Shown: one piece after another, positions 25,237 to 36,204 of the stretch | Position numbering within the stretch: position 1 is the stretch's first letter | Layout of the letters: every line of letters begins with the position of its first letter | From: Schoenoplectus triqueter | Lineage: Eukaryota; Streptophyta; Magnoliopsida; Poales; Cyperaceae | Direction of reading: 5' to 3' | DNA: 64,000 nt | Assembly: GCA_964058805.1 (NCBI GenBank) | Contig: CAXKVV010002144.1 | Location: 434,001-498,000 of the forward strand | The notes under the pieces: generated by a model | Seen by the model: the letters and a program-made list of their open reading frames with translations, nothing else | Database searches by the model: none | Told to the model about the DNA's origin: nothing | Made by a program: the position numbers and the translations under genes

Positions 25237-25241
25237 CTAAG

Positions 25242-27225
25242 CGATAGCTTGAAGAGAAGATTCAATCAAAGAAAGATAGGAAATCCAACAGAGAGTAACA
25301 AAAATTTGTGAAAGCACAAATAACAGTATTGAAAAATTCTTAAATTGATCCAAATCGAATACCATTGCCCCTCAAGCTTTTAGCTCTTCTTCAAATACAT
25401 TACCTCCTTCAATTCTTATAGCTCCAAGCTCTTAATTGTCTTTTCAAAGCTCCTTTCTTGATTTTGGATGTTGTATGCCCTCTAAGCAAATATCCTCTCC
25501 TCTCTCCTCTTTTGATCTAAGCTATGGTGTGACTGAGTTCTCAAGTATATGCACCGAGATCTATCAGTCAATGGAGAAGTGAAGTGTATTCAATTTTAGC
25601 CGAGTGAGAGAGTATCAATTGGGGGGGGGGGGGGTTGATCAATTGTTTCTCCAGGGTTTATATAGGCTCAATTACATCTCAATTGTGCTTCTTTATGCAC
25701 CAATTGTGTTTTCTTGATCCCACAGATCGATGAGGTGGCAAATTTTCAGCTTTTGATCCAATAATCCAGTGGCTCATATCAATCCAGTTTGTGTTTCTTG
25801 TGAGCAAAACTATGAGGTTTGGATCGATATTATGGCGCTGTGATCACAGTTCAACCTTCCCCTGCTCTTCTTTCTTCAAACACCAAGTGAATTAATGCAA
25901 TTTCATTACCTCCGATTTTGTACACCCATTCTATCATGGAAATATGTATAAAGGGAGTCAATTTGCACCAGCAACGGTTTCAACAACATCGTGGGACCCA
26001 CTAAATGTTATGCCAACCGCCAATTTGTCTAATTAGTTCCCAAATCATTCAATTGGATTTTACACTCGATCTCTTTCCCTCTTGCTATGAGTGATATACG
26101 GTGCACTATTTTAAAAATCAATTACTTCAATGGATTCTCCTTATCAAGGGCTTTCCAACGATATAAAGTTCACAAATTTTCGTCACCGATTGAGCCATTT
26201 CCATTTTCAATCGTTTCTTCTGTTGAAAAATCGAGTTAGAGAAGAAGAAATCGCGGCAGAGAAGAAAGGAAGAGAGTTCTGCCCTGTGGGACCCAGCAGC
26301 AGCGAAAGAGTAAGAGATGGGAAGCGGCCGCTTTTGGGTGAACTCGGCGCACATGAACAGGCCCCACTTGTCGGGTTTAATGAGACACAAATAAAGTGCG
26401 CTGGGCTCATGCAAATGTTTGCTCCTTTTTAAAAACACCTCCAGCGCCAACTTATCCCTTATGTGCTTAGCGTCTCCCATTTGCACACAGATAGTTCTTC
26501 AGCTCCAAGTTACACCCATAAAAGCCCTTGATCAAATCCTGACCCTTAGATTTATCTGATTTTCTTTCTCCAATTAATTTTAATAGATCCCTTCATCCAA
26601 AAATCATGAAATTTTCACCAAAATTCTCTAAATTCATGATCATCACCTCTGTATTTTTATATTCCATTTTTACCCCTGTCTGCTTGTGCTAAAAATTCCA
26701 TGATCAATAAAACCCTATTTTATTCTTATAAAATCCCTATTTATCAGTTGTAGCTCAGTGTCTCTGCCAATTATCTCTCTCTTGCAGAAACCACCCTAAC
26801 TAAATACCAATTAGACTTATATTGATATTCATTAGGGTTTGATTTGATCAAATGCTGACTACTTATCAGCAATTAATACAAATCTAGACTTGATCAGGTG
26901 GTTGCTCCCAGCTTTGGCACCTGATCAGTCTTGTGAAATTGACTTTCAATCCCTTAACATGAGGGTAATTTGGTCATAGAGCTGACTACTTATCAGCAAT
27001 TGACACAAATTAAAGCATGGTTAGGTGGTTGCTCGCAGCTTTGGCACCAGGTCAGCCTTGAAAGCAAAAATCACATTTGGAATTTCTCATGACTAGTTGC
27101 ATCAAAATGCTAGCTTGGCATTGACATCATTTCATGTGGCATAGGGATTATATTATTTCAGCTCCTAGGGTTTGATCTTGGCTTTTTCTCCTGTATTTCT
27201 TCCTTCAACCTTTCAGGGGTAAACA
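25242..27225 (-). mobile_element. 3' LTR of element M, proximal segment
   Basis: Continuation of M's 3' LTR after element N, matching 42583-44558. It contains the TATA box (25656-25665) and a run of 14 G at 25621-25634 that is only 8 G in the 5' LTR. It ends with AACCTTTCAGGGGTAAACA, after which the internal region of M begins. About seven substitutions against the 5' LTR were seen in this 2-kb piece. Confidence 0.92.
25621..25665 (-). promoter_or_regulatory. TATA box and variable C tract of M 3' LTR
   Basis: Minus-strand CTATATAAAC (25665-25656) followed about 21 bases downstream by a C tract of 14 (25634-25621). The tract is therefore near the expected transcription start. Its length is 8 in the other LTR of the same element (42962-42969) and 5 in A, so it has slipped since, or during, the last transposition. 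Confidence 0.6.
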
Positions 27226-27245
27226 AAGAGCCACCCACCAAAGCG
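27226..27245 (-). promoter_or_regulatory. Polypurine-tract-like sequence of element M
   Basis: On the minus strand GGTGGGTGGCTCTT immediately precedes the 3' LTR start TGTTTACC. By position this must prime plus-strand DNA synthesis. It is G-rich but interrupted by T and C, so it is a weak match to a polypurine tract and is called from location. Confidence 0.45.
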
Positions 27246-28045
27246 GGTCCTGAAGAATTTGGCAATTTGAAGGGCCTGCTTTGGTGCACATATCCGACAC
27301 ACCTCTCTCCTCCTCGGGTTCAGGCTAGACTTCGATAGATTTTCCTTTAATCAGATTCTTCTCATGAGCGCAACATGGTGGGGCCTGTCCTCTCAGCCTC
27401 TCGCTCGTGGGATAATGGTGCATGTACTCAGCCTCCTGCTGAGCTACCTGCTTCAGCCACTATGGGGATAGGTAAAGATAGCATCTCTCGGCTACCTTAT
27501 TCGCCTTCTTTCTCTTTTCTCTCACTGTTGGGGATGCTGATCGCCTGCTTTGCTATTTTGTCATCTCTTCTTTCGCAGTATGGGAGATTTTCATAAGCTC
27601 TTTACATTTTACACTCTCAATCTTAGTTGCAAAAGTGCCTAATACAGCTGCTTTTATTTTCACATAGCATCTAAGTACAAAAATAGAAAAAGGGAAAGCT
27701 TTACAGCACCCTATTGCACTTATTCTATACATATCTTCTCTTTATTTATTACAATACAGAACTGAAGTAACCGTGGTATTTTACGGATACCGAACCTGTC
27801 TGTATTGACCTCTAGGCCGGGTACAGAATAAACCCGTTTATCCCTTTATTACTGATGGATAAACTTACCAGTATCAATTGGATTATGGATGCAATTGATA
27901 ACACCATTTTGTGGATGCTTCTTGTATCTTTAATTGATATTTATTTTGTGGAAGCTCACCCACTCTCCCCTCATTTGTGCACCGTTGCGTGCAGAAGTGG
28001 AAACTCACATTCACTCATCTCCACTCAATTTGTTTTGTGGGGGTA

Positions 28046-28525
28046 CTACCCTCAAACATCCATCACGCATCCCTGCGAGACAAGCTTTCATCGGATAGGT
28101 TCGCTCTCCATGACCTGAGTCACTTCTTTAAGCGAATTACTTTATTTGACACTGAATGTCGGGCAAAAGCGTAAACCCTTAGTCTGACCCCTCCATGATC
28201 TATTTTGGGATTAGAAACAGATCACCTCCTTGGGCGTGTGGTACTTTTGCGGATGAACGTACCCAACCTGGTTTTTATATTTTAGCTACCCTCAAACATC
28301 CATCACGCATCCCTGCGAGATAGGCTTTCATCGGGTAGGTTCACTCTCCATGACCTGAGTCACTTCTTTAAGCGAGCCGCTTTGTTTAACATGAAATGTC
28401 GGGTACAAGCGTAAACCCTTGATCTGACTCCTCCATGATATGTCGTGGGATTATGACACACCATTTCTTCGGGCGTGTGGTGCTTTTACGGATGAATGCA
28501 CCCAACCTGGCTTTGTATAACACTC
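28046..28525. repeat. 240-bp tandem duplication in M 3' UTR
   Basis: CTACCCTCAAACATCCATCA starts at 28046 and again at 28286. The two units run to about 28285 and 28525 and differ at many positions (roughly 85-90% identical by eye), so the duplication is older than this insertion. Shared blocks include CCATGACCTGAGTCACTTCT and GGGCGTGTGGT. Confidence 0.88.
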
Positions 28526-29188
28526 GTGGTGTCGGGGACAAAGGTGGCAACCCCTTATTGAAAAGATTTTATTATTTTTTTATTATCATTTTTTTTTATG
28601 AGTAGGAAAGTAGGTCTTTATTGTTTTACATATATATCCTTTCATTTTTATCAGAAGAGAGCAGATTTTTTGTTATTAGTGATACATGTTACTAATAGTA
28701 TGAGAGTTATTTATTCATATGCCCTCGGAAGCGACTATATACTAGCCACCAATTTGCTCGACCTATCCCTTGGCTTGCGCCGCGGGCGACCAATATGAGC
28801 AACTTTCGTCATTGGGCAACAGATAGTTTGAGGGACAAACTGCAAACCCTGCCCATTTTTGTGTTTATTCTGTATCAAATGGACAAACCCAGTGGTATTT
28901 GTATTATGAGCCCAAACACCAAGGCTCTCGCCTTACATTCTCGCGTGGTTTTGGCGTTGAATTCTCTTATTCTATATTTTTTATTCTTTTATAGGGCTAA
29001 ATGTGTTTATGTGGTTTTGGATTTTTGGATGCATTCTATTTACAGATGCAAAAGTAGGGTTTTTGGGATTTTTATGCTAAAGTGGAGGTTAGACATGGGT
29101 TCGTGTTTCGTGCGCGTGTGTGTAAACGAACACTTATTCCCTCCTTATTTATTTACAATAGATACTACTCAGTTGGCCCCGCTCCGGG

Positions 29189-30268
29189 CTATGTGTAGTA
29201 CTTCTTCAGATATCGCCCATTAATCGGTGGCATGGGCCTTTCACCTTCATGATCTATGAGTTGGTATGCGCCGCCCTCGTATACCTTCTCAATTACATAT
29301 GGTCCTTCTCAGTTCGGAGAGAATTTCGGGCCGATGTGCCGGCCAATGATCGGCCTTTTAAGGACAAGAACAAGCTCCCCTTGTTGAAATGCCCTGACTC
29401 GCGTCATTTTGTCATATGCCCTTGCCATTTTTGCCTGATATATCTCAAGGTTCTGCTGGGCTATCAACCTCTTCTCGTCCATGGCATCCAACTCGTCCAA
29501 TCTGAGTTGTTGGCATTCGTCCATGGTCATATCATTTTGCATAGCCACCCGCAATGACGGTAGTTCCACCTCAAGAGGGAGGACGGCTTCAACCCCAAAA
29601 GCCAAAGAATACGGGGTAGCTTGCGTAGGCGTTCGGTACGTGGTCTGATAAGCCCATAATGCCTCCTGTAGACGATTATCCCAGTCTCGTTGGTTGCCGT
29701 CCACAGTCTTCTTCATGATATTTATTAGGGTTTTATTAAAGGCTTCGGCCAGGCCGTTGGCTCTCGGGTTATAAATGGACGAGAATCTCCAATCAATGTT
29801 AAATTGCTCCGCCAGGGCATAGACTTTAGAACTCTTGAAGGCCGTTCCATTATCAGATATTATTCGTTGCGGTGTACCGAATCGGTAAAGGATGTGCGTC
29901 TTGAAGAACTTAACCACATCGGATGCTTTAACTTCTTTAAGCGGAACGGCCTCGGCCCATTTTGTAAAGTAATCTGTCGCCGCCAAGATAAACCGGTGAC
30001 CTCTCGACGTAGGAGGGTCTATGGGCCCCACTATATCTGTGCCCCACATATTAAATGGCCAGGATGCTACCGTGGGGTGCAACGGGTTTGGCGCTTGATG
30101 TATAAAAGGGCCATGTATCTGGCACATGCGGCACTTCTTTGCGTGCTCTTCACAATCAGCCATCATCGTGGGCCAATAATACCCCATTCGCTTGATCTTC
30201 AGCTTCATTTTTGGCCCAGACTGATGCGCTCCGCATAGTCCAGAATGAACTTCTTTCATAACCTGCTC
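29189..30268 (-). other. Integrase domain of element M (stop near C-terminus)
   Basis: Inserts the cDNA into chromosomes. Zinc-binding part: HSGLCGAH followed by CRMC. Catalytic core: GTDIVG (Asp), ISDNGTAF (Asp) and GLAEAFNK (Glu), with 60 residues between the Asps and 35 between the second Asp and Glu. The C-terminal GELVLVLKRP segment is typical of gypsy integrase. A stop at 29311-29309 would remove the last 39 codons; the frame continues beyond it to TAG at 29191-29189. No chromodomain is seen, as expected for Tat. Confidence 0.88.
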
Positions 30269-30586
30269 GACTTCATGCCCTGATACACATCTTAACCATA
30301 ACTGATCATAAGACCTACGGTATAGCGTATTGCCCACATATGCATACCGTAGTACTCGCTTTCTTAGTTGATCAGCTATCCTTTTATCCTTGGGGAGGGT
30401 GCCATGCCGGAAATATTCGATGAACGGCTGTCTCCAATCATCGTCTTCAGTTATCATTGTTTCTTGGCATTCTACCTTTTCTAGCCCAGCATTTTCATTA
30501 TTCGCATTGTCTGTCGTCTGACACAATGATAATGGCCTCCTATTGCGGACGATGATGTGGATTTCCGGCTCTGTTGGTTCACCCAG

Positions 30587-31465
30587 CTCCTTGGCGAGTT
30601 TGGCCAACGCATCTGCTTCACCGTTCACGGCCCTCGTGACCTTCTCGATGGACACGTACGGGATTTTCTTCATTAGTTCCATGGCCTTCTGGTGATATTG
30701 TATTAGTTCCGGCTTCAAAACCTTATATTCGCCAATTATTTGATTTATTATCAGCTGTGAATCCCCAAAGATGCGCACAGCCTTGATCTCCAGCTCCAGT
30801 GATAGCTCTAGTCCGGCGATGAGTGCCTCATACTCTGCTTCATTATTTGTACATGGTTCGGTTAAAGCTAGAGAATGTCGTATTATCCCGCCTTCCGGGG
30901 TTACGAAGACTAGTCCTGCGCCAGCTCGCACAGTTGGGACTCCCGGGCCCATGACTGGCTTGATTGAAGAAGCACCATCAAAGTACATCTCCCATATAGG
31001 ACTTCCTTCTTCAACATGTAGAGTTTCCTCATCAGGAAAGTCACATTTTAATGGGGAGTCATCTTGAATCGGGTGTGCAGCCAGGAAATCTGCTAGCGCT
31101 TGCCCCATTATCGCCTTTTGCGGTGTATAGGTGATGTCAAACTCGGTGAGAATGATCGCCCATTTGGCCAGCCTCCCCGTCAGCATTGGCCGAGTCATCA
31201 GATATTTGAGAGGGTCCACCTTGGATATTAAAATGATTTTGTGGGCTAGCATGTAGTGCCTCAATTTCTTCACCGCGAAAATTAGGGCTAAACAATGCTT
31301 CTCGATTGGTGAATACCCGTGTTCTGCCCCTACCATCATACGACTTAAGTAATATAGCGCGTTTTGATTACCATCCTGGTTTTCTTGTGCCAATAGGGCT
31401 CCCAAGGATCCATCCAGGGCGGTTGTATATAGAATGAGTTCCTTCCCGGGTATGGGCGCCGCCAA
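30587..31465 (-). other. Dual RNase H region of element M
   Basis: First domain (31465 to about 31070): the gypsy RNase H with LYTTALDGSLGALLAQ, YSPIEKHCLAL and the ISKVDPLKYL to QALADFLAAHP end. Second domain (about 31003-30587): an archaeal-type RNase H with YFDGASS, NNEAEYEAL, FGDSQLI and GEADALAKLA, giving all four acidic catalytic residues. The extra RNase H is a hallmark of the plant Tat lineage. This stretch is free of stops. Confidence 0.88.
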
Positions 31466-32400
31466 TACTGGAGGGTTGAGTAGATATGCCTTGATTTCTT
31501 CAAAGGCTCGCTGACACTCACCATCCCACTTAAACGGGATATTCTTCTTAGTCAGCCGGGTGAAGGGTTAGATTTTACCCGATAGATTGGCTATAAACCG
31601 CCTGATGTACGCCAATTGCCCTTGCAAAGATCGCAATTGTTTTAAATTCTTCGGCGGGGATAGTTCAGTTATTGCTTTGATTTTGCCCGGGTCTATCTCA
31701 ATTCCCCTATGGCGTACTACAAACCCTAGAAATTTACCAGAAGATACCATGAATGCGCATTTCAACGGGTTTTATTTGAGCGCATGTTCTCTCAGGCGGT
31801 TGAAAATGACCTCGAGATATTGGAGGTGTTCTTCATATGACATGGCCTTGATGACTAGGTCGTCCACATAGCACTCCACTATCTTGTGGATTAGATCGTC
31901 GAATATCTTCGTCATCGCCCGTTGGTAGGTGGCTCCCGTATTTTTGAGCCCAAACGGCATGACTTTGTATCAATATATGCCAATCGGCGTGCGGAATGCC
32001 GTGTGCCTCTCATCTTCTGGCGCCATTTTAATTTGATTATAGCCCGCATAACCGTCCATGAAGGAGAAGACTTCATAGGAGGATGTATGATCAATTATGA
32101 TTTCGGTTACTGGAAGCGGGAAATCATCTTTAGGGCACGCCTTGTTTAGGTCCCGAAAGTCCACGCAAATGCGGATCTGCCCATTTTTCTTTTTAACCGG
32201 GACGATGCTAGCCACCCATTCTGGCGTCTCTTCTTCCCGTATGAAGCCTGCGTCGATGAGTTTCTTTGTCTCCTCCATGACCTTCTCTTCGAGTTCTATT
32301 CTCATTCGCCTTGGCGCTTGTTTAATCGGCTTGAAGGTTGGATCAATTTTTAAGTAATGGACCGCCACGTTGGGATCTAATCCAGGCATTTCTTTATAAC
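31466..32400 (-). other. Reverse transcriptase domain of element M (three stops)
   Basis: Copies the RNA into DNA. Motifs visible: a thumb-proximal lead KQAPRRMR, VKKKNGQIRICVDFRDLNKA, FMDGYAGYNQI with the first catalytic Asp, MPFGLKN, and YVDD at 31870-31859 with the other catalytic Asp pair. All catalytic residues are present, but stops at 31972-31970, 31774-31772 and 31570-31568 interrupt the domain. The phase is unchanged throughout, so each lesion is a single nonsense change. Confidence 0.9.
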
Positions 32401-33220
32401 TCCAAGCGAAGCAGTCCATATAGTTTTTAAGGAATGTCCTTAACCTGTCAGCCACCTCTTCCGGTAACGACGCGCTTATGAAAGTTGGTCGTGGGTCTTC
32501 TTCCGTCCCCAGATTAATTTCAGCTAACTCATCGACCGTATTAGGCTCCTTTTCTAGCTGCTTCAAAGCATTTTTCAGGACTGGGGTATTGTCCTCTTCT
32601 GTTTCATTATCCGGCATCTCAACAGAAGTCATGCAGCAGCTCTCTTCCATACGGTACTCGTTGAGAGACCCCTCGAAGCATGCTGCGTCATCGCAATCAT
32701 ACCCTAACCCCCGGGTATATTTTCTTTTGCCATCTAGGCCCAGGACTTTATTCTGGCCGCCATTCCAGAGTTCACCAAAGCGCTTGGCCTCGGCCTTGGA
32801 TATGTCTCTCAGACATTTTGCCCTTTTTGCCAGTTTATACAGCTCCTTTCCAAAGGGATGAGATGCAGCGTCACTGCTCGTTGCATTCTCTGATTTTTGT
32901 TCTATCACCCACTTCTTCCAAGTGTTGTGATCAGGGTTCTTCAGAGACTGGGTTGAATCGCTCTGATAGAAAATTATAGCCTTGTGGATGATAGTTTTCC
33001 CTTTGATGTGTTCCACCTTTGCCGGCACGACAAAGGTCTTTAGGGTTTGGATGTGGTTCACTTCCCTTGGTATGAGGTCTTTAAAATGCTTTTCAGGAAC
33101 CACAGTAATCTCCAGCGCTGCCATCTCCTCTTCTATTTCAATGTTCATGACTGAGTTGGAGCGGTAGATTTCTTTGATCGGCTTACGTCTCGCAACCTTA
33201 GGTTTGCTAGGTACGGGAGT

Positions 33221-33526
33221 GTGCGAGATCGTATAAGCAACCCCTTTGCCTTTGCTATTTGAGTTGTGCGGAGCTGGGTCTTGTTGAAAGCTCTTCGGGA
33301 GTTGGATTGTCCCGTTTCTATGCCCTTCTTCTATGAGGTCTTTGAATACCCAGCATTCTTCAATAGTATGACCCAATATGCGATGATAAGGGCAGAATTC
33401 GCCTTCACCGGCTCTTTCTATGTCGGCGGGTCTTTTACAGACGGGAAGTGTCAATCCGCTCTTTAAGGCCTGCTCAAATATCCGAGCTGTTTTATTTTTC
33501 AGAAAAGAGTATGGTTTACTCTTTTT
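33221..33526 (-). other. Zinc-knuckle block 2 between protease and RT
   Basis: About 102 residues, again KKSKPYSF...LTLP..KRP...CPYHRILGHTIEEC (33394-33353) WVFKD...TISH, matching block 1 in order and spacing, with clear identity over ~90 residues. It is preceded by an acidic, Glu/Asp/Ser-rich stretch with three EEV.F..K-type motifs and a coiled-coil-like segment (about residues 1472-1537). In Ogre elements this interval holds an intron; here it is open coding sequence. Confidence 0.8.
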
Positions 33527-34539
33527 GACCTTGAGGGTTTGCATGACGGTCGATTGTTTAGCTTTCGTTTCTTCCCCTTTTGATTCATCTACTATGACAA
33601 TTACCCGTTTGCCGCTATCGGGTGCTTGTCTTTCGGGGGTCCCGGAACGGGGTTCGCTCGTCACTTCCTTGAGTAGCTCGGAGTTATAGATCGCGGTTTG
33701 CAGGTTTTCAATCATTATCATGATTTCATTATGTTGCGTCTTGATATCCTGCATCACTTCCCATTGTTCAGACACCTCTCTTCTATTATTTTCAACTTGG
33801 TGCCTTATTTCGTCGATCGCATTCCAGACGCGACCTTCAAAATTTTCCCGCCATGAGCGTTCTTCAGTTATAGGCCTCGGCCTAACCGGGTTATCCCTTC
33901 CGCTACCGGGTCCCGTGTTGATCATATATGACTCCTCGCTTTCATTATCTGTTTCAGGCCCTTTATATGGCTTCTTGAGGATGTGATAGATGATCTCTTC
34001 GTCAGATTCCTCTTCCCAGGGTTGACGATCATGGCCAGACTCTTCTCCCGAGGTGGTATCGCCCGAGTTGTTAGAATCTTCGGAGTCTTCTCCCGAAGTT
34101 GCCTCTATGATCTGAATTTGAGGGGTGTTGGCAGGCTTAAAATTGAAAATGACCTCCTCTTCAGAATCACTTGTATTGATTTCGCTTGGTTTTATTTGGG
34201 CCTTATACGTAGCCACCTGTTTGAAGCGGAAGGTTACTTCTTCACCCGACTTTCTTCCGGGTCTTTGGGCTCGAACACCTCGGGGTTTAATATTAAATTT
34301 GACCTCTTCTTCTTCTCCGGATGAGGTATCAAATTTAGGGCCTTTATTGAAAGATTGCTGACCTGCTTTTGTTATAGGCCGGCTTGGCGCCACAACGGAT
34401 TTAGGCAGAAAGTACTGGGCGTCATTGAATTTAATCTCGTGCACTCCGAATGGCTTGACATCTCCGTCAATTCTCTTTTGCTTACCATTCTCAATATATT
34501 TCAGGCATTGGTGCAGAGTAGAGGGTATGACCTGATTAC

Positions 34540-34860
34540 TATGAAGCCACGGGCGACCCAGCAACGCCCGATAAGAGGTTTCAGCGTCAATGACATAGAA
34601 TTTAGTAGGCGCTTTTAGGCTTCCGCATTGCAGGTTCAGAGTTATAGCTCCCAGGGCCTTTTGGGAGTTTTGATTGAAGCCATGAATAATCACTTTTTCA
34701 TCGGATAGATTCTTCACATCTAAGGTGATGGTCTTTAGAGTTTTGAGCGGCAAAATATTGATCGAAGACCCTGCGTCGACCAAGATGCGGCCAATCTTCT
34801 GCCCTCCACAATTTCCAGTGATGTACAACGGGCGGTTGTGGTCAACAGTGCCTATTAGGA
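34540..34860 (-). other. pro: Aspartic protease domain of element M
   Basis: Cleaves the polyprotein. The active-site motif VDAGSSINIL has its catalytic Asp at 34777-34775 (residue 1167), and the downstream hydrophobic flap and LLGRPWLH motif (about 1237-1244) are present. The D-A-G-S-S variant in place of DTG/DSG is common in plant gypsy proteases. The domain is open and lies in frame with both Gag and RT. Confidence 0.85.
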
Positions 34861-35722
34861 GGTCGTCATCTGTGAAATTTATACAGGCGGCCCGCTTGGC
34901 GGTGAATAGGGCTTCTTGCATATTTTGCTCTATGAAGTATGACTTGTACTTCTCAGGATCTTGCAAGGCCTGGATTAGCACCTCCCTTAGGTCTTGTGAC
35001 ATCATCAACGCATCAAATATGCTTATTAGCGCTGGAATCTTACGCAGATGTGCCAACACGTTATATTCTTCGCCCGTCGGCCGGGTCCTTTCTGGGTTCT
35101 TGCTTAGGTTCTCGACCTCTTTACCTTTATTCAAGGCCTTATTCTTTCCTTTATCGGAATCCTTGGGAGCTTGTCTCTCAGGTATGTAAGTCCCGGACCG
35201 GAGCACGGCTTTGCATTCTTCATTTTTGGTCCCAGAGGTGCTTGCCTCACCTTCGTCATTCGGGAAGAACATCTCCTCTAACGTTGGCATATCTTCGTCG
35301 TGAGAAGAATATACCATATTGCACGAAGCACCCCAGATCTCTTCGCTTTCTTCTTTATTTATTTCTTCATCTATATCTTCCTTCTTTTGACCTAGGGTTA
35401 GCTTCTCCCAGTCTTCTTTGGAGATGAAGTGTTGAAGGGTGATCGCCTCGGGACTGCCCTGCTCATACTCTTCAATTTTATTCTTTCTGGACTTGTTGCT
35501 TCTATGCTTCTTTTTCTTCCTAAGAACCTGGTCTTGGCTCTGGTCCACCTTATAATATACCCTGGGTTTTGGTGGGACCATTGGCGTGATATCGTCTTTC
35601 CATTTCATGCCAGGTTCTTTCTTGAGAGCTTTAAGCATTTTAATCGATTTCTTCGATAAGTGCGTAGTCCATTGCTCTTCTTGATCTTCGCTTAGCTGGC
35701 CCGGGACTTTCTCTTCCTCGTG

Positions 35723-36001
35723 AGAGATCGTGTTGGCCTGTTCATGGGCTGATGGGCTTTGCAAGAACCCTTTAGGTAAAGTAATTTCACCGTTTTTATA
35801 TGCCTTTTCAACCCAATCTTTGAAGACCCAGCAATCTTCAATTGAGTGCCCTAGTACTCTGTGGTATGGGCAAAAGTTGGGTTCGTCCGATTTATCGGCA
35901 TCTTCCGGGCGTTTACTGGCCGGCAGGGTTAGATCGTTCTTCAGGGCCCCTCTGAAGATTTGGGCAACTTTATCTCTTCTGAAGGAGTACGGTTTAGATT
36001 T
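35723..36001 (-). other. Zinc-knuckle block 1 (nucleocapsid-like), element M
   Basis: About 93 residues starting KKSKPYSF and containing CPYHRVLGHSIEDC (35872-35831), a C-X2-H-X4-H-X4-C knuckle variant where retroviral nucleocapsid has C-X2-C-X4-H-X4-C. Known knuckles of this kind bind the RNA genome. It follows the Gag core after a Gly/Asn-rich linker. A second, clearly homologous block lies at 33221-33526. Confidence 0.75.
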
Positions 36002-36204
36002 CTTTTGTTTGAGGGACTCAAAACTCCGTGAACTCCCTCCTGAATTGGGCCTAGGTCCCTTATTGTAATTATTGCCATTTGTGCCACCGCTGCCGCCTTG
36101 GGTGTCTGCGTTAGCGACCATCTTATCTTTTAGCGAGGTGAATGCCACTTTGGTCTCGGCTCGGGCTCCTCGTTGCGGCCTATTATTCATAAAGTTCGGC
36201 ACGG

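Larger units (their letters stand above)
27226..29188 (-). other. 3' untranslated zone of element M
   Basis: About 2 kb between the pol stop and the 3' LTR. It holds a two-unit 240-bp tandem repeat, AT-rich stretches and no convincing coding region. An antisense frame of 142 codons (28795-29223) lacks recognisable features. Long 3' untranslated zones with tandem repeats are known in Tat/Ogre elements. Confidence 0.75.

Noticed and set aside
28795..29223. 142-codon antisense frame downstream of pol
   Set aside because: Some Tat elements have antisense frames here, but this one overlaps the pol end and shows no domain or conserved start; only one copy is in view.
29804..30238. Plus-strand frames opposite pol and gag (for example 29804-30238, 36072-36530, 37532-38308)
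   Set aside because: They are shadows of the minus-strand polyprotein, with no motifs of their own.
31970..31972. Programmed readthrough of the TGA in RT
   Set aside because: It lies in the middle of the catalytic domain, not at a Gag-Pol boundary, and three further stops follow.
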